A DNA stretch of 64,000 bases from Qipengyuania sphaerica (GTDB lineage Bacteria; Pseudomonadota; Alphaproteobacteria; Sphingomonadales; Sphingomonadaceae), in contig NZ_JAIGNR010000001.1 of assembly GCF_019711595.1 (NCBI RefSeq), forward strand, positions 124,001 through 188,000, read 5' to 3'. A program made the position numbers and the translations under genes. The notes under the pieces were generated by a model that saw only the letters and a program-made list of their open reading frames with translations, was not told where the DNA came from and ran no database searches. Positions 45,929 to 54,877 of this stretch are shown piece after piece (the stretch's first letter is position 1; the number at the start of each line of letters is the position of its first letter).

Positions 45929-46193
45929 AAGCTCTGGTCCTTTCGTATCGCGTTCGGTCCGCCACCTTATTGCGAGGGAGCCTATACACGATTATCTCGA
46001 AAATGTCGCCGCGTGCCATTTCCCCAGGGCATTCTTCCAGCGAATGATCAGTGTTTTAGCGGTAAGGCCATGAATGCGCTTTGAATGCGCGGATTCACAA
46101 ATGTTGCAGTTTCCAGGAGGGTTGTCGGCACGGGTGGAGCGCGGCTAAAGGGACGCGCACAACCTTCCCACAGAATACGGCGAACAGATTCCC
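45929..46193. promoter_or_regulatory. Divergent intergenic region between the DUF4136 gene and yebC
   Basis: This 265-bp gap should hold both promoters. Visible features are a short direct repeat GAATGCGC (about 46071 and 46084) and an inverted pair GGTTGT/ACAACC (about 46120-46125 and 46159-46164) upstream of yebC. I see no coding frame, tRNA, known riboswitch or strong sigma70 hexamer pair that I would defend. Confidence 0.3.
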
Positions 46194-46940
46194 ATGGCAG
46201 GCCATTCCAAGTTCAAGAACATCATGCACCGCAAGGGTGCGCAGGACAAAAAGCGTTCGAACCTTTTTTCCAAGCTCAGCCGCGAAATCACCGTGGCGGC
46301 CAAGATGGGCATGCCCGATCCGGACATGAACCCGCGCCTGCGCCTCGCGGTCAATGCCGCCAAGAGCCAGTCGATGCCCAAGGACAATATCCAGCGCGCG
46401 ATCGACAAGGCCTCTGCTGGTGATGCGGAGAATTACGAGGAAGTCCGCTACGAAGGCTATGGCCCGGGCGGCAGCGCGATCATCGTCGAAGCGCTGACCG
46501 ACAACCGCAACCGCACCGCCACCGCCGTGCGCACCGCCTTCAGCAAGAACGGCGGCAACCTCGGCACCGAAGGCAGCGTGCAGCACGGCTTCGAACGGCT
46601 CGGCCTGATCGAATATCCGGCGAGCGCGGGCGACGAGGAGAAGGTCCTCGAAGCCGCGATGGAAGCGGGCGCCGAGGACATCGAGAGCACCGAGGACGGG
46701 CACACCATCTGGACCGCTGCAGACGATCTCCACCAGGTCGCGGGCGATCTCGAAAAGGCGCTGGGCGAGGCCGAGAACGTCAAGCTCGCGTGGAAGCCCA
46801 ACCTCACCGTCGACATGGACGAGAAGAACGCATCGACGCTGATCAAGCTGATCGATGCGCTCGAAGACGATGACGATGTCCAGACCGTCTGGGGCAATTA
46901 CGAGATCTCGGACGAGGTCATGGAGAAGGTCTCGGCATGA
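46194..46940 (+). CDS. yebC: YebC/PmpR family (TACO1-like) protein
   Basis: A 248-residue protein with the conserved start [20 protein letters not shown] and the motifs [20 protein letters not shown] and [19 protein letters not shown]. YebC proteins act as DNA-binding regulators in some species and as translation factors easing ribosome stalling on proline stretches in others. The length is typical. It precedes a 30-residue membrane peptide and ruvC, as yebC-ruvC are commonly linked in proteobacteria. Confidence 0.95.
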   Translation: MAGHSKFKNIMHRKGAQDKKRSNLFSKLSREITVAAKMGMPDPDMNPRLRLAVNAAKSQSMPKDNIQRAIDKASAGDAENYEEVRYEGYGPGGSAIIVEALTDNRNRTATAVRTAFSKNGGNLGTEGSVQHGFERLGLIEYPASAGDEEKVLEAAMEAGAEDIESTEDGHTIWTAADDLHQVAGDLEKALGEAENVKLAWKPNLTVDMDEKNASTLIKLIDALEDDDDVQTVWGNYEISDEVMEKVSA

Positions 46941-46953
46941 GGCTTGGCAGAGG

Positions 46954-47046
46954 ATGAAATGGCGCGAACTGGCCATCCTCCTCTGCCTGGGCGGCACATT
47001 CCTGATCGCGATCCTGTGGCGGCTCGGCGTCCTCGTCGGGCTGTGA
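46954..47046 (+). CDS. 30-residue single-span membrane peptide between yebC and ruvC
   Basis: The frame reads MKWRELAILLCLGGTFLIAI and then ends LWRLGVLVGL. It has a basic N-terminus followed by one transmembrane helix. GGCAGAGG lies about 5 bp before the ATG. It fills the 119-bp space between yebC and ruvC, starting 13 bp after the yebC stop and ending 13 bp before ruvC. The fit into the operon and the charged/hydrophobic pattern support a real gene. No family recognised. Confidence 0.55.
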   Translation: MKWRELAILLCLGGTFLIAILWRLGVLVGL

Positions 47047-47059
47047 GGGGATCGAGCGA

Positions 47060-47533
47060 GTGATCATCCTCGGCCTCGACCCTTCGCTCAGCTGCACCGG
47101 CTGGGGCGTGATCCGCAGCGAAGGCTCGCGCATCATGCATATCGCCAACGGGCAGGTGCCGACCGACGCCAAGGCCTCGATGCCGCGCCGGCTGTCGCTT
47201 TTGCAGACCTCGCTCGACGCGGTGATCGCCGAATTCCGGCCCGACCGCGCGGCAGCCGAAGAAGTCTTCGCCAACAAGAACCCGCAATCGACATTGAAGC
47301 TGGCACAGGCGCGCGGCGCAGTGCTGGCGGCCTGCGGGGCGGCAGGGCTCGATGTGAACGAACACGCCGCGCGGCTGGTGAAGAAGGCCGTCGTCGGCAC
47401 GGGCGGGGCGGACAAGACGCAGGTTCAGGCCATGCTCAAGGTGCTGCTGCCGGGCGCGAAGATCGCCGGCGCCGATGCCGCCGACGCGCTCGCCGTGGCT
47501 ATCGCCGATGCGCATCTCGCGCGCGATTACTGA
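47060..47533 (+). CDS. ruvC: Holliday junction resolvase RuvC
   Basis: A 157-residue endonuclease starting at GTG. The four acidic catalytic residues are in LGLDPSLSCTGWG, AAEEVFANKNPQST and GADAADALAVAIADAH. RuvC resolves Holliday junctions with RuvAB, which are not in the window. It follows yebC and the 30-residue peptide in the same direction, and the ArsC-like gene starts 11 bp downstream. Confidence 0.96.
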   Translation: MIILGLDPSLSCTGWGVIRSEGSRIMHIANGQVPTDAKASMPRRLSLLQTSLDAVIAEFRPDRAAAEEVFANKNPQSTLKLAQARGAVLAACGAAGLDVNEHAARLVKKAVVGTGGADKTQVQAMLKVLLPGAKIAGADAADALAVAIADAHLARDY

Positions 47534-47544
47534 AAGGACTTCGA

Positions 47545-47892
47545 TTGACCATCCAGCTTTACGGTATCCCCAATTGCGACACCGTCAAGAAGGCGCGCAA
47601 ATGGCTCGAAGCGCAGGGGCTCGACTACGCCTTTCACGATTACAAGAAGGAAGGCGCGGATCGCGGCAAGCTCGAAAGCTGGAGCGATGCGGCGGGCTGG
47701 GAAGCACTGCTCAACAAGCGTGGCACCACCTTCCGCAAGCTGGAAGAGGCGGACAAGGCCGATATCGATCGCGCGAGGGCGATTGACTTGATGCTGCAAT
47801 ATCCAAGCATGATCAAACGCCCGGTAGTAGAACATCCGGGCGGCGTGCTGGTCGGGTTTTCGGAAGGATCGTGGGCGGCGGCACTTCAGTAG
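47545..47892 (+). CDS. ArsC/Spx-family thioredoxin-fold protein (YffB-like)
   Basis: A 115-residue protein: IQLYGIPNCDTVKKARKWLEAQGLDYAFHDYKKEG. There is a single N-terminal Cys (NCDTV) rather than CxxC, and a C-terminal RPVVEHPGGVLVGF that matches YffB/ArsC-like proteins. It may be a glutathione-dependent reductase; true arsenate reduction is unproven and no ars operon is near. The start is TTG preceded by AAAGGAC. It lies 11 bp after ruvC. Confidence 0.9.
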   Translation: MTIQLYGIPNCDTVKKARKWLEAQGLDYAFHDYKKEGADRGKLESWSDAAGWEALLNKRGTTFRKLEEADKADIDRARAIDLMLQYPSMIKRPVVEHPGGVLVGFSEGSWAAALQ

Positions 47893-48053
47893 CCGCTGTC
47901 GCTGCCCCAGCCATGGTTGTCGCCCGCAGTCAGGCCGCGCGCATTCTCGTTCGCCCCGCCCGTGATCTGGCGGTGCAACGTGTCGAAATCGTTGCCCGAC
48001 AAATAGAGCAGGCCGACAAGCACGGCTGCACCGAGGAGGAGTTTCTTGAACAT
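47886..48053 (-). CDS. 55-residue membrane-anchored protein, divergent from glpQ
   Basis: The frame opens MFKKLLLGAAVLVGLLYLSG, an N-terminal membrane anchor or uncleaved signal, followed by a polar 35-residue tail (DFDTLHRQITGGANENARG, ending GWGSDSGY). Its ATG (48051-48053) and the glpQ ATG (48052-48054) share the same CATG, so the two genes start head to head and the glpQ ribosome binding site lies within this coding region. No Shine-Dalgarno sequence is evident. Its 3' end overlaps the convergent ArsC-like gene by 7 bp. Unknown function; moderately confident that it is real. Confidence 0.5.
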   Translation of the reverse strand: MFKKLLLGAAVLVGLLYLSGNDFDTLHRQITGGANENARGLTAGDNHGWGSDSGY

Positions 48054-49101
48054 GGCTAGGGATATTGCCCGATTCGTCGTTAAGATCGTGCTAATTTTCA
48101 GCCTTGCCGCCGGCGCCTCTGCGGTTAACGCTGAAGGCATGCTGGTGATCGCGCACCGCGGTGCCAGCGGCGAGCGGCCCGAACACACGCTGGCGGCCTA
48201 TGAACGCGCGATCGATCAGGGCGCGGACTATATCGAGCCCGACCTGGTGGTGACCAAGGACCTCGTGCTGGTCGCGCGCCACGAGAACGAGCTGTCGGAT
48301 ACCACCGATGTCGCCTCTCGCGAGGAATTCGATGGCCGCAAGCGCACCAAGACCATCGACGGGCGGCTGGTCAGCGGCTGGTTCGCCGAGGACTTCACCC
48401 TCGCCGAGCTGCGAACGCTGCGCGCCAAGGAGCGCCTGCCCGGCCTGCGCCCCGCCAATGCGCGTTTCGACGGCCTGTATGCAATCCCGACCTTTGCCGA
48501 GATCGTCCAGCTGGTGCGCGCGAAGGAAGCCGAAACGGGGCGCACGATCGGCCTCTATCCCGAGCTCAAACATCCGACCTTCCTCCTGCAGGAAGCCGGC
48601 ATCGACAGCGTCGACCTGCTGGTCAGCGCTCTGGGCAAAGCCGGACTCGACGATGCGGACGATGCGGTTTTCGTGCAGAGCTTCGAAGTCGCACCTCTCC
48701 GCCGGCTGGACCGTCTGGTCGATGTGAAGCTCATCCAATTGCTAAAGGAAAGCGATGGACCTGCCGACGAGCCGGGCATGCGCTATGCAGACATGCTTTC
48801 CCCCAGCGGCTTTGCCGAGATCGCGCGCTATGCTGACGGCATCGGCGTTCCTATCACGCTGCTGCTCGATGGAAACGGCTATGGCACGCCGATCATTTCG
48901 CAAGCGCAGTCTGCGGGCCTTGCAGTCCATGGCTGGACCGCGCGAAAGGAAAACGCCTTTCTGCCGCCGCCATTGAAATCGACCGGTGGCGAAGCAGAGA
49001 GGGGGGATATGGAAACGCTGGTAGGCCTGTTGCAGCGCGCCCGGGTTGGGGGCGTCTTCACCGACGACCCGGCGCTCGTGCTCACAGCGCTCGGGCGGTG
49101 A
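48052..49101 (+). CDS. glpQ: Glycerophosphodiester phosphodiesterase, exported
   Basis: A 349-residue GDPD-family enzyme with a signal peptide (RFVVKIVLIFSLAAGASAVNA). VIAHRGASGERPEHTLAAYERAIDQGADYIEPDLVVTKD holds the first catalytic His plus the metal-binding Glu/Asp. VARHENELSDTTDV holds the second His. LYPELKHPTFL and VHGWTARKEN complete the barrel. It releases glycerol-3-phosphate from phospholipid headgroup diesters in the periplasm. GGAGGAG precedes the start by 11 bp. The 3' end overlaps convergent ubiG by 20 bp. Confidence 0.95.
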   Translation: MARDIARFVVKIVLIFSLAAGASAVNAEGMLVIAHRGASGERPEHTLAAYERAIDQGADYIEPDLVVTKDLVLVARHENELSDTTDVASREEFDGRKRTKTIDGRLVSGWFAEDFTLAELRTLRAKERLPGLRPANARFDGLYAIPTFAEIVQLVRAKEAETGRTIGLYPELKHPTFLLQEAGIDSVDLLVSALGKAGLDDADDAVFVQSFEVAPLRRLDRLVDVKLIQLLKESDGPADEPGMRYADMLSPSGFAEIARYADGIGVPITLLLDGNGYGTPIISQAQSAGLAVHGWTARKENAFLPPPLKSTGGEAERGDMETLVGLLQRARVGGVFTDDPALVLTALGR

Positions 49102-49840
49102 CGATATAGTTGAGCGAAAGGTCGTCCGAAAGGTGCAGGCCTTTCATCGGCGAGAAGGCGATGCCCCTGGGTTCGCCCATCGCAAGACCGGCCTCGGCAA
49201 GGATCGCGTCCAGCTCTTCGGGCGTTACGAAATCATCCCAGTGATGCGTGCCCATTGGGATCAGGCCCAAACCCTCCGCCGCCCCGATCATCAGCGCGCG
49301 GCTGCGGACGGTGCGGTTGGGGGTGGAAAGGACCATCAGCCCGCCGGGCGCAAGCCGCGCGGCGAGTTCGCGGGCGAAAGCCTGCTTGTCGGCGACGTGC
49401 TCGATCACCTCCATAGCGGTGACGAGGTCGAATGTCCCTATGTCCTGCGCGGCGAGTTCGCCCGCCATGTAGCGGATGTCGAGACCGCTGCGCTCGGCAT
49501 GGATCGCGGCGGCAGCCACGTTCTCGGGTGCGGCATCCACGCCGGTCACATCCGCGCCCAACCGGGCGAGCGGTTCGCACAGCAGTCCTGCCCCGCAACC
49601 TACGTCGAGCGCGGACTTGCCGGCCAGCGGCTTCGAATCGCGCACATCGCCCGCCCAATGAAGGTCGATGGCATCGCGCAGGAAACCAAGGCGAATGGGG
49701 TTCAGCTTGTGCAGCATGGCGGACGAACCCTTGGGGTCCCACCAGTCGGCCGCCAGTCTGCCGAAATGCGCGGCCTCATCGGGACGGATCGTTTGCCCGC
49801 CTGAAGGATTGCTTGGACGGCTCGTGGTTGCATCGCTCAT
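49082..49840 (-). CDS. ubiG: Ubiquinone biosynthesis O-methyltransferase UbiG
   Basis: A 252-residue SAM methyltransferase: AAHFGRLAADWWDPKGSSAMLHKLNPIRLGFLRD is the UbiG N-terminal signature, ALDVGCGAGLLCEPLARLGADVTGVD motif I, and MEVIEHVADKQAF, MVLSTPNRT and GTHHWDDFVTPEEL follow. It performs both O-methylations in ubiquinone synthesis. It is divergent from lysC (54 bp apart) and convergent with glpQ. Confidence 0.97.
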   Translation of the reverse strand: MSDATTSRPSNPSGGQTIRPDEAAHFGRLAADWWDPKGSSAMLHKLNPIRLGFLRDAIDLHWAGDVRDSKPLAGKSALDVGCGAGLLCEPLARLGADVTGVDAAPENVAAAAIHAERSGLDIRYMAGELAAQDIGTFDLVTAMEVIEHVADKQAFARELAARLAPGGLMVLSTPNRTVRSRALMIGAAEGLGLIPMGTHHWDDFVTPEELDAILAEAGLAMGEPRGIAFSPMKGLHLSDDLSLNYIVTARAL

Positions 49841-49893
49841 GCACCGTGGCTAGCAGCCTCAAGGTAAGCATTCCAGCACGGAGACATTCCCGC

Positions 49894-51174
49894 TTGGCCC
49901 GTATCGTGATGAAATTCGGCGGCACCTCCATGGCGGGGACCGAACGCATTCGCCGCGTCGCCAATATCGTGCGCAAGCAGGCGGCGGGCGGCAACGAGGT
50001 CGCCGTGGTCGTCAGCGCCATGGCGGGCGAGACAGATCGCCTCGTCAATTTCTGCCGCGAGGCCAATGCGCTTTACGATCCGGCCGAATACGATGTGGTG
50101 GTGGCGAGCGGGGAGCAGGTCACATCGGGCCTGCTCGCGCTGACGCTGCAATCATTGGGCTGCAAGGCGCGCAGCTGGCTCGGCTGGCAGCTTCCGGTGC
50201 GCACTATCGAGGCGCATGCCAAGGCCCGTGTCGACAGCATCGACGGCGAGGCGCTGGGCAAGTCGATGGCGGCGGGCGAGATCGCGGTCATCCCCGGCTT
50301 CCAGGGCGTTTCCGAAGATGGCCGTATCACCACCATGGGTCGCGGCGGCTCGGACACGTCTGCCGTCGCGGTGGCAGCGGCGGTCAATGCCGATCGCTGC
50401 GACATCTACACCGATGTCGACGGCGTCTACACGACCGACCCGCGCATCGTCGCCAAGGCGCGCAAGCTGAAGGCGGTGACCTACGAGGAAATGCTCGAAC
50501 TGGCGAGCGTGGGGGCCAAGGTGCTGCAGACCCGCAGCGTCGGGCTAGCAATGAAGGAGGGCGTGCGTGTGCAGGTCCTCTCCAGCTTCGTGGGTGACGA
50601 CGCAGTCCCCGCGGACGAGCTTCCGGGCACGATGATCGTGTCGGAAGAGGAAATGGACGAATTGGTGGAGAAGGGCGAAGTGGAACGCCAGCACGTAACC
50701 GGCATCGCGCACGACAAGAACGAAGCCAAGATCATCCTCACCCGCGTGCCAGACAAGCCGGGCTCGGTGGCGCATATCTTCGAGCCGCTCGCGCAGGCCA
50801 GCATCAATGTCGACATGATCATCCAGAACGTCGGCCGCGACAAGGGCGAGACCGACGTGACCTTCACCGTGCCGCAGGCCGACCTCGCCCGCGCTCAGGC
50901 GCTGCTCGAGGACAAGCGCGACGAGATCGGCTACAACCGCCTCATCACCGACAGCAAGATCGCCAAGATCAGCGTCGTGGGCGTCGGGATGAAGAGCCAT
51001 GCGGGTGTCGCCAGCACCATGTTCCAGGCGCTCGCCGATCGCGGGATCAACATCCAGGCGATCACCACGAGCGAAATCAAGGTCAGCGTGCTGATCGACG
51101 AGGACGAGACCGAGCTGGCGGTGCGCGTGCTGCATACTGCCTATGGGCTCGATGCTGCGGACGAAGCGGCCTAG
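49894..51174 (+). CDS. lysC: Aspartate kinase
   Basis: A 426-residue kinase. The TTG start gives the usual N-terminus (ARIVMKFGGTSMAG) and has GGAGA about 9 bp upstream; the ATG at 49909 would cut the first strand. GRGGSDTSAVAVAAAVNADRCDIYTDVDGVYTTDPR is the nucleotide/aspartate region. Two C-terminal ACT domains (from about 265, LTRVPDKPGSVAHIF, and ISVVGVGMKSHAGVASTMF) would mediate feedback inhibition by lysine and threonine. It is the entry enzyme of the aspartate family pathway. Its TAG stop shares a CTAG with the convergent DUF2306 gene. Confidence 0.96.
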   Translation: MARIVMKFGGTSMAGTERIRRVANIVRKQAAGGNEVAVVVSAMAGETDRLVNFCREANALYDPAEYDVVVASGEQVTSGLLALTLQSLGCKARSWLGWQLPVRTIEAHAKARVDSIDGEALGKSMAAGEIAVIPGFQGVSEDGRITTMGRGGSDTSAVAVAAAVNADRCDIYTDVDGVYTTDPRIVAKARKLKAVTYEEMLELASVGAKVLQTRSVGLAMKEGVRVQVLSSFVGDDAVPADELPGTMIVSEEEMDELVEKGEVERQHVTGIAHDKNEAKIILTRVPDKPGSVAHIFEPLAQASINVDMIIQNVGRDKGETDVTFTVPQADLARAQALLEDKRDEIGYNRLITDSKIAKISVVGVGMKSHAGVASTMFQALADRGINIQAITTSEIKVSVLIDEDETELAVRVLHTAYGLDAADEAA

Positions 51175-51704
51175 GCGAACAGCCACAATCCGAACAGGCG
51201 GTCGGGCAGGAAAGCAAATCCCCCCGGGATGATCAGCGCACCGAGGTACATGCCGGTGATGTGCTTGCGATGCTCGTCGATCCTGCCGGCCCGTGCGGTA
51301 CGGACCACGTTCCATGCGCCCAGCAGCGTGTAGGGCACGAAGATGTGGATCCAGCTGAAGTCGGTTCCGCCGCGCACGAAGGTAATGGCGATGGCTGTCG
51401 TCACCATCAGCGCAATCCAGACCTTGCCGAGCAGCTTGTGCCGCGCATCGCCCTTGCGCGAGAGCAGCAGGTAGGCGCCCAGCGGAACGGCAGGCAGGAC
51501 GGTGGCGACATGGATGAAGATTGCAGGATTGCGATAGTGCGGCAGGTCCGGCGCGAGGCCGGTCAGCCATTTGAACAGCGCGACCGCTGCTGCAAGCGTG
51601 ACGAGGCTGGCGCCTGAAGCGACCAGCGCCATCATCCGTGGCGAGTTCTCGAGACGCGGTTTTGCCGGTTGGCGGTTCTGGGAAGGCAGGAAGATTGCGG
51701 CCAC
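51171..51704 (-). CDS. DUF2306 membrane protein
   Basis: A 177-residue protein starting at GTG, with GGAG 8 bp upstream. An N-terminal polar tail (PSQNRQPAKPRLENSPR) is followed by about four membrane helices (LVASGASLVTLAAAVALFKWL, AIFIHVATVLPAVPLGAYLLL, WIALMVTTAIAITFV, MYLGALIIPGGFAFLPDRLFGLWLF). HKLLGKVWIALM and DEHRKHITGMYLG are characteristic. A haem-related or redox membrane role is sometimes suggested for such proteins; none is proven. Its stop is the reverse reading of the CTAG at the end of lysC. An alternative start is ATG 51633-51635. Confidence 0.85.
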   Translation of the reverse strand: MAAIFLPSQNRQPAKPRLENSPRMMALVASGASLVTLAAAVALFKWLTGLAPDLPHYRNPAIFIHVATVLPAVPLGAYLLLSRKGDARHKLLGKVWIALMVTTAIAITFVRGGTDFSWIHIFVPYTLLGAWNVVRTARAGRIDEHRKHITGMYLGALIIPGGFAFLPDRLFGLWLFA

Positions 51705-51863
51705 GATACTTGCTCCAAATTGCTGTTTCTCCCACAGCTTGGCGGGATCGGGCCTCCTTGCAACGCGGGATGCGCGGACTGGCGGGCAGCTACGCGAAAT
51801 GCGCCGAATTCGGGCACTTGCGCACTTTACGAAGCGCGAATGGGCGCTAGTTTGCGCAGCGAA

Positions 51864-52637
51864 ATGAGCAACGACCTCCAGGCACAATCGACCCCCGCCA
51901 TCAGGAGTTTCCTGATCGACCTAGCCGTAATGACGGTGATCGGGATCGTACTGGCGCTGATCGGTCCGTTCGGCAGCTTCCAGGAGCCGATCGCCATGCG
52001 GCTGATCGTCTGGCTTGGTTTCGCCTATGTCGGATATGCGCTCTATGCGCCGATCGACGGGGTCGCGCAGAAGATGGCCCCTCGCCTCGACTTGCCGGTC
52101 TGGGCAGTGCGCCTTGCCGCCTGTTTCGTGGCCTCGGTCCCGATGGCGGTTGTAGTGTGGGTTCTCCCGCGCCTGCCCGACCGGGTGCGGATACCCGATG
52201 CCAATACCGCGCTCGAGCAATATCTCTACGTGTTCCTGGTTGGCGGACTGGTCACGGTGATTTTCACGCTGCTCCATCGTGCAAAGCCCCCGGAAGGCAT
52301 TGTGCCGCATCGGGTAGAGGCCGCGCAGGTCCGCTTCCTCGAACGCCTTCCGCCGTCGCTCGGATCTGAGCTGGTCGCGCTGGAAATGGAAGACCACTAC
52401 GTCCGTGCGCATACGCCTCTCGGTTCGGACCTGGTCCTTTTGCGGATGCGCGATGCGGTTGCCGAACTCGAAGGTCTGGACGGGGCGCAGGTCCATCGCA
52501 GCTGGTGGGTCGCGCGCGGCGCGGTCGAAGACGTCAAGCGCGAAGGGCGCAACATCCGGCTCGTCCTTGCCAACGGCATCGAGGCACCGGTTGCGCGCGC
52601 CAATGTAAAACCGCTCCGCGATGCGGGCTGGTTATAG
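51864..52637 (+). CDS. Membrane-bound LytTR transcriptional regulator
   Basis: A 257-residue protein. Four membrane helices span roughly 18-145 ([75 protein letters not shown]). A C-terminal LytTR DNA-binding domain spans about 158-257 ([48 protein letters not shown]). This membrane-LytTR architecture is common in Erythrobacteraceae and Caulobacter relatives. Targets are unknown. It precedes purT by 11 bp. Confidence 0.9.
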   Translation: MSNDLQAQSTPAIRSFLIDLAVMTVIGIVLALIGPFGSFQEPIAMRLIVWLGFAYVGYALYAPIDGVAQKMAPRLDLPVWAVRLAACFVASVPMAVVVWVLPRLPDRVRIPDANTALEQYLYVFLVGGLVTVIFTLLHRAKPPEGIVPHRVEAAQVRFLERLPPSLGSELVALEMEDHYVRAHTPLGSDLVLLRMRDAVAELEGLDGAQVHRSWWVARGAVEDVKREGRNIRLVLANGIEAPVARANVKPLRDAGWL

Positions 52638-52648
52638 GGAAACGGAAA

Positions 52649-53812
52649 ATGGCTTTCACCGCGAAGATCCTGCTGCTCGGTTCGGGCGAACTGGGGCGCG
52701 AATTCGTGATCTCGGCCAAGCGGCTCGGCGCCTATGTCATCGCCTGCGATGCCTATGACCACGCGCCGGCCATGCAATTGGCCGATGCGCGCGAGGTGTT
52801 CCCGATGCTCGACGGCGAAAAGCTGCGCGGCGCAGTCGAGAAGCATCGGCCGGATTATGTCGTGCCGGAAATCGAGGCGATCCGGACCTCGGTCCTTGCG
52901 GAGCTGGAAGAGGAAGGCTTCACCGTGGTCCCCTCGGCCCGCGCTGCGCAGCTGACGATGAACCGCGATGCGATCCGCGATCTTGCGGCGAACGAGCTGG
53001 GCCTCGTCACTTCGAAATACCGCTACGCCAAGAACCTCGACGAAGTGCGTGCGGCGGCCGAGCACACAGGCCTTCCCTGCGTAATCAAGCCGGTCATGTC
53101 GTCCTCCGGCAAGGGCCAGAGCACGGTGCGCGAGGCAGCCAGGCTCGAGGAGGCGTGGGACTACGCCTGCGCCAATATGCGCGGCGACCGGCAGCGCGTG
53201 ATCGTCGAGCAGTTCGTCGATTTCGACTACGAGATCACGCTGCTGACTGTGCGCCACAGGGATGGCGTGACATTCTGCCCGCCCATCGGCCACCGGCAGG
53301 AGCGCGGGGATTACCAGGAGAGCTGGCAGCCCACGCCCATGTCCGGCGCGGCCATCGCGAAAGCACAGGAGATGGCGAGGCGGGTGGTGGACGACCTGGG
53401 CGGTTACGGCCTCTTCGGCGTCGAATTCTTCGTGAAGGGCGAGGAGGTGATCTTCTCCGAACTGAGCCCCCGCCCGCACGACACGGGAATGGTGACGCTG
53501 GTGAGCCAGAACCTCACCGAATTCGACCTCCATGCCCGCGCGGTCATGGGCCTGCCCGTGCCGCCGGAACTTCGTGCGCGACCCTCTGCCAGCGCGGTCA
53601 TCCTCGCCGAGCGCGACAGTGAGGCGCTTTCTTACGAAGGTATGGCAGAAGCGCTGTCCGAACCCGGCACGGACCTGCGTATCTTCGCCAAGCCCACCAG
53701 CCGTCCCTATCGCCGCATGGGGGTCGCGCTGGCCACGGCAGGCGACACCGACGAAGCCCGGCGCAAGGCCCGCGATGCGGCGCACAATGTCCGGATCGTC
53801 TACGGCGACTAG
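52649..53812 (+). CDS. purT: Formate-dependent phosphoribosylglycinamide formyltransferase
   Basis: A 387-residue ATP-grasp enzyme: [29 protein letters not shown] at the N-terminus, then [26 protein letters not shown] (ATP lysines), [28 protein letters not shown] (metal Glu), and a C-terminal lid. It uses formate and ATP to formylate GAR in purine synthesis, bypassing 10-formyl-THF. Formate could come from the formaldehyde operon or PurU, both in this window. Confidence 0.97.
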   Translation: MAFTAKILLLGSGELGREFVISAKRLGAYVIACDAYDHAPAMQLADAREVFPMLDGEKLRGAVEKHRPDYVVPEIEAIRTSVLAELEEEGFTVVPSARAAQLTMNRDAIRDLAANELGLVTSKYRYAKNLDEVRAAAEHTGLPCVIKPVMSSSGKGQSTVREAARLEEAWDYACANMRGDRQRVIVEQFVDFDYEITLLTVRHRDGVTFCPPIGHRQERGDYQESWQPTPMSGAAIAKAQEMARRVVDDLGGYGLFGVEFFVKGEEVIFSELSPRPHDTGMVTLVSQNLTEFDLHARAVMGLPVPPELRARPSASAVILAERDSEALSYEGMAEALSEPGTDLRIFAKPTSRPYRRMGVALATAGDTDEARRKARDAAHNVRIVYGD

Positions 53813-53859
53813 AGCAAGCAGCTTGCCGTAAGTGCAGGTGCAAACTAAGCGCCTCCTCC

Positions 53860-54876
53860 ATGACAGACTATCCCAAGACCGATCGCCTGATGCAGCGCGG
53901 CGCAGAATTTCTCGGCTCGCGGTACGCCATCCTGTGCGGCGCCATGAGCTGGGTGTCCGAACGCAATCTCGTCTCCGCCATCTCCAACGCCGGCGGTTTC
54001 GGCGTGATCGCTTGCGGCGCGATGACGCCCGAATTGCTCGAAACCGAGATCGCCGAGACGCAGAAGCTCACCGACAAGCCTTTCGGCGTGAACCTCATCA
54101 CCATGCACCCGCAGCTCTTCGACCTGATCGAGGTCTGCGACAAGGCGGGGGTCAGCCACGTGGTGCTGGCCGGCGGCATCCCGCCAAAGGGCAGCGTCGA
54201 GGCGATCAAGGGCGGTGACAATCCGGCCAAGGTGATCTGCTTTGCGCCCACGCTGGCGCTGGCCAAGAAGCTGCTGCGCTCGGGCGCCGATGCGCTGGTG
54301 ATCGAGGGCATGGAAGCAGGCGGCCACATCGGGCCGGTCTCGACCAGCGTGCTCGCGCAGGAAATGCTGCCCGAACTTTCCGAAGAGCATCTCATCTTCG
54401 TGGCTGGCGGTATCGGGCGTGGCAATGCGATCGCCGGGTATCTCGAGATGGGAGCAGCTGGCGTGCAGCTCGGCACGCGCTTTGCCTGCGCTACCGAGAG
54501 CATCGCGCACGAGAATTTCAAGAAGGCCTTCTTCCGCGCGAATGCGCGCGATGCGATCGCCAGCGTACAGGTAGACCCGCGCCTGCCGGTGATCCCCGTG
54601 CGCGCGCTGAAGAACAAGGGGACCGAGGAGTTCACCCGGAAACAGATCGAGGTTGCGGGCGTTCTGGACCGTGAAGAGATCGCCATGGAAGAAGCACAGC
54701 TCCAGATCGAACACTATTGGGCGGGCGCGCTGCGCCGCGCCGTGATCGATGGCGATGTCGAGAACGGCAGCCTCATGGCGGGCCAGTCGGTCGGCATGCT
54801 CAAGGCCGAAGAACCCGTTGCGGACATTATCGAAAAGCTGATGGCGCAGAGCGAGGACGCGCTGACGCGCAGGTGA
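53860..54876 (+). CDS. Nitronate monooxygenase / 2-nitropropane dioxygenase family protein
   Basis: A 338-residue FMN-binding TIM barrel. It has ILCGAMSWVSERNLVSAISNAGGFGVIACGAM at the start, DALVIEGMEAGGHIG (phosphate-binding and catalytic His region), FVAGGIGRGNAIAGYLEMGAAGVQLGTRFACATE and the GQSVGM ending. The family includes nitronate monooxygenases and FabK-type enoyl-ACP reductases; the EGxEAGGH motif is common to both, so the activity is not settled. It is followed 1 bp later by a 108-residue gene of unknown role. Confidence 0.9.
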   Translation: MTDYPKTDRLMQRGAEFLGSRYAILCGAMSWVSERNLVSAISNAGGFGVIACGAMTPELLETEIAETQKLTDKPFGVNLITMHPQLFDLIEVCDKAGVSHVVLAGGIPPKGSVEAIKGGDNPAKVICFAPTLALAKKLLRSGADALVIEGMEAGGHIGPVSTSVLAQEMLPELSEEHLIFVAGGIGRGNAIAGYLEMGAAGVQLGTRFACATESIAHENFKKAFFRANARDAIASVQVDPRLPVIPVRALKNKGTEEFTRKQIEVAGVLDREEIAMEEAQLQIEHYWAGALRRAVIDGDVENGSLMAGQSVGMLKAEEPVADIIEKLMAQSEDALTRR

Positions 54877-54877
54877 A

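Noticed and set aside
45173-46084. 303-residue plus-strand frame across the DUF4136 gene and its promoter region
   Set aside because: The minus frame has a lipobox and the DUF4136 pattern; the plus frame reads through the intergenic region without a motif or ribosome binding site.
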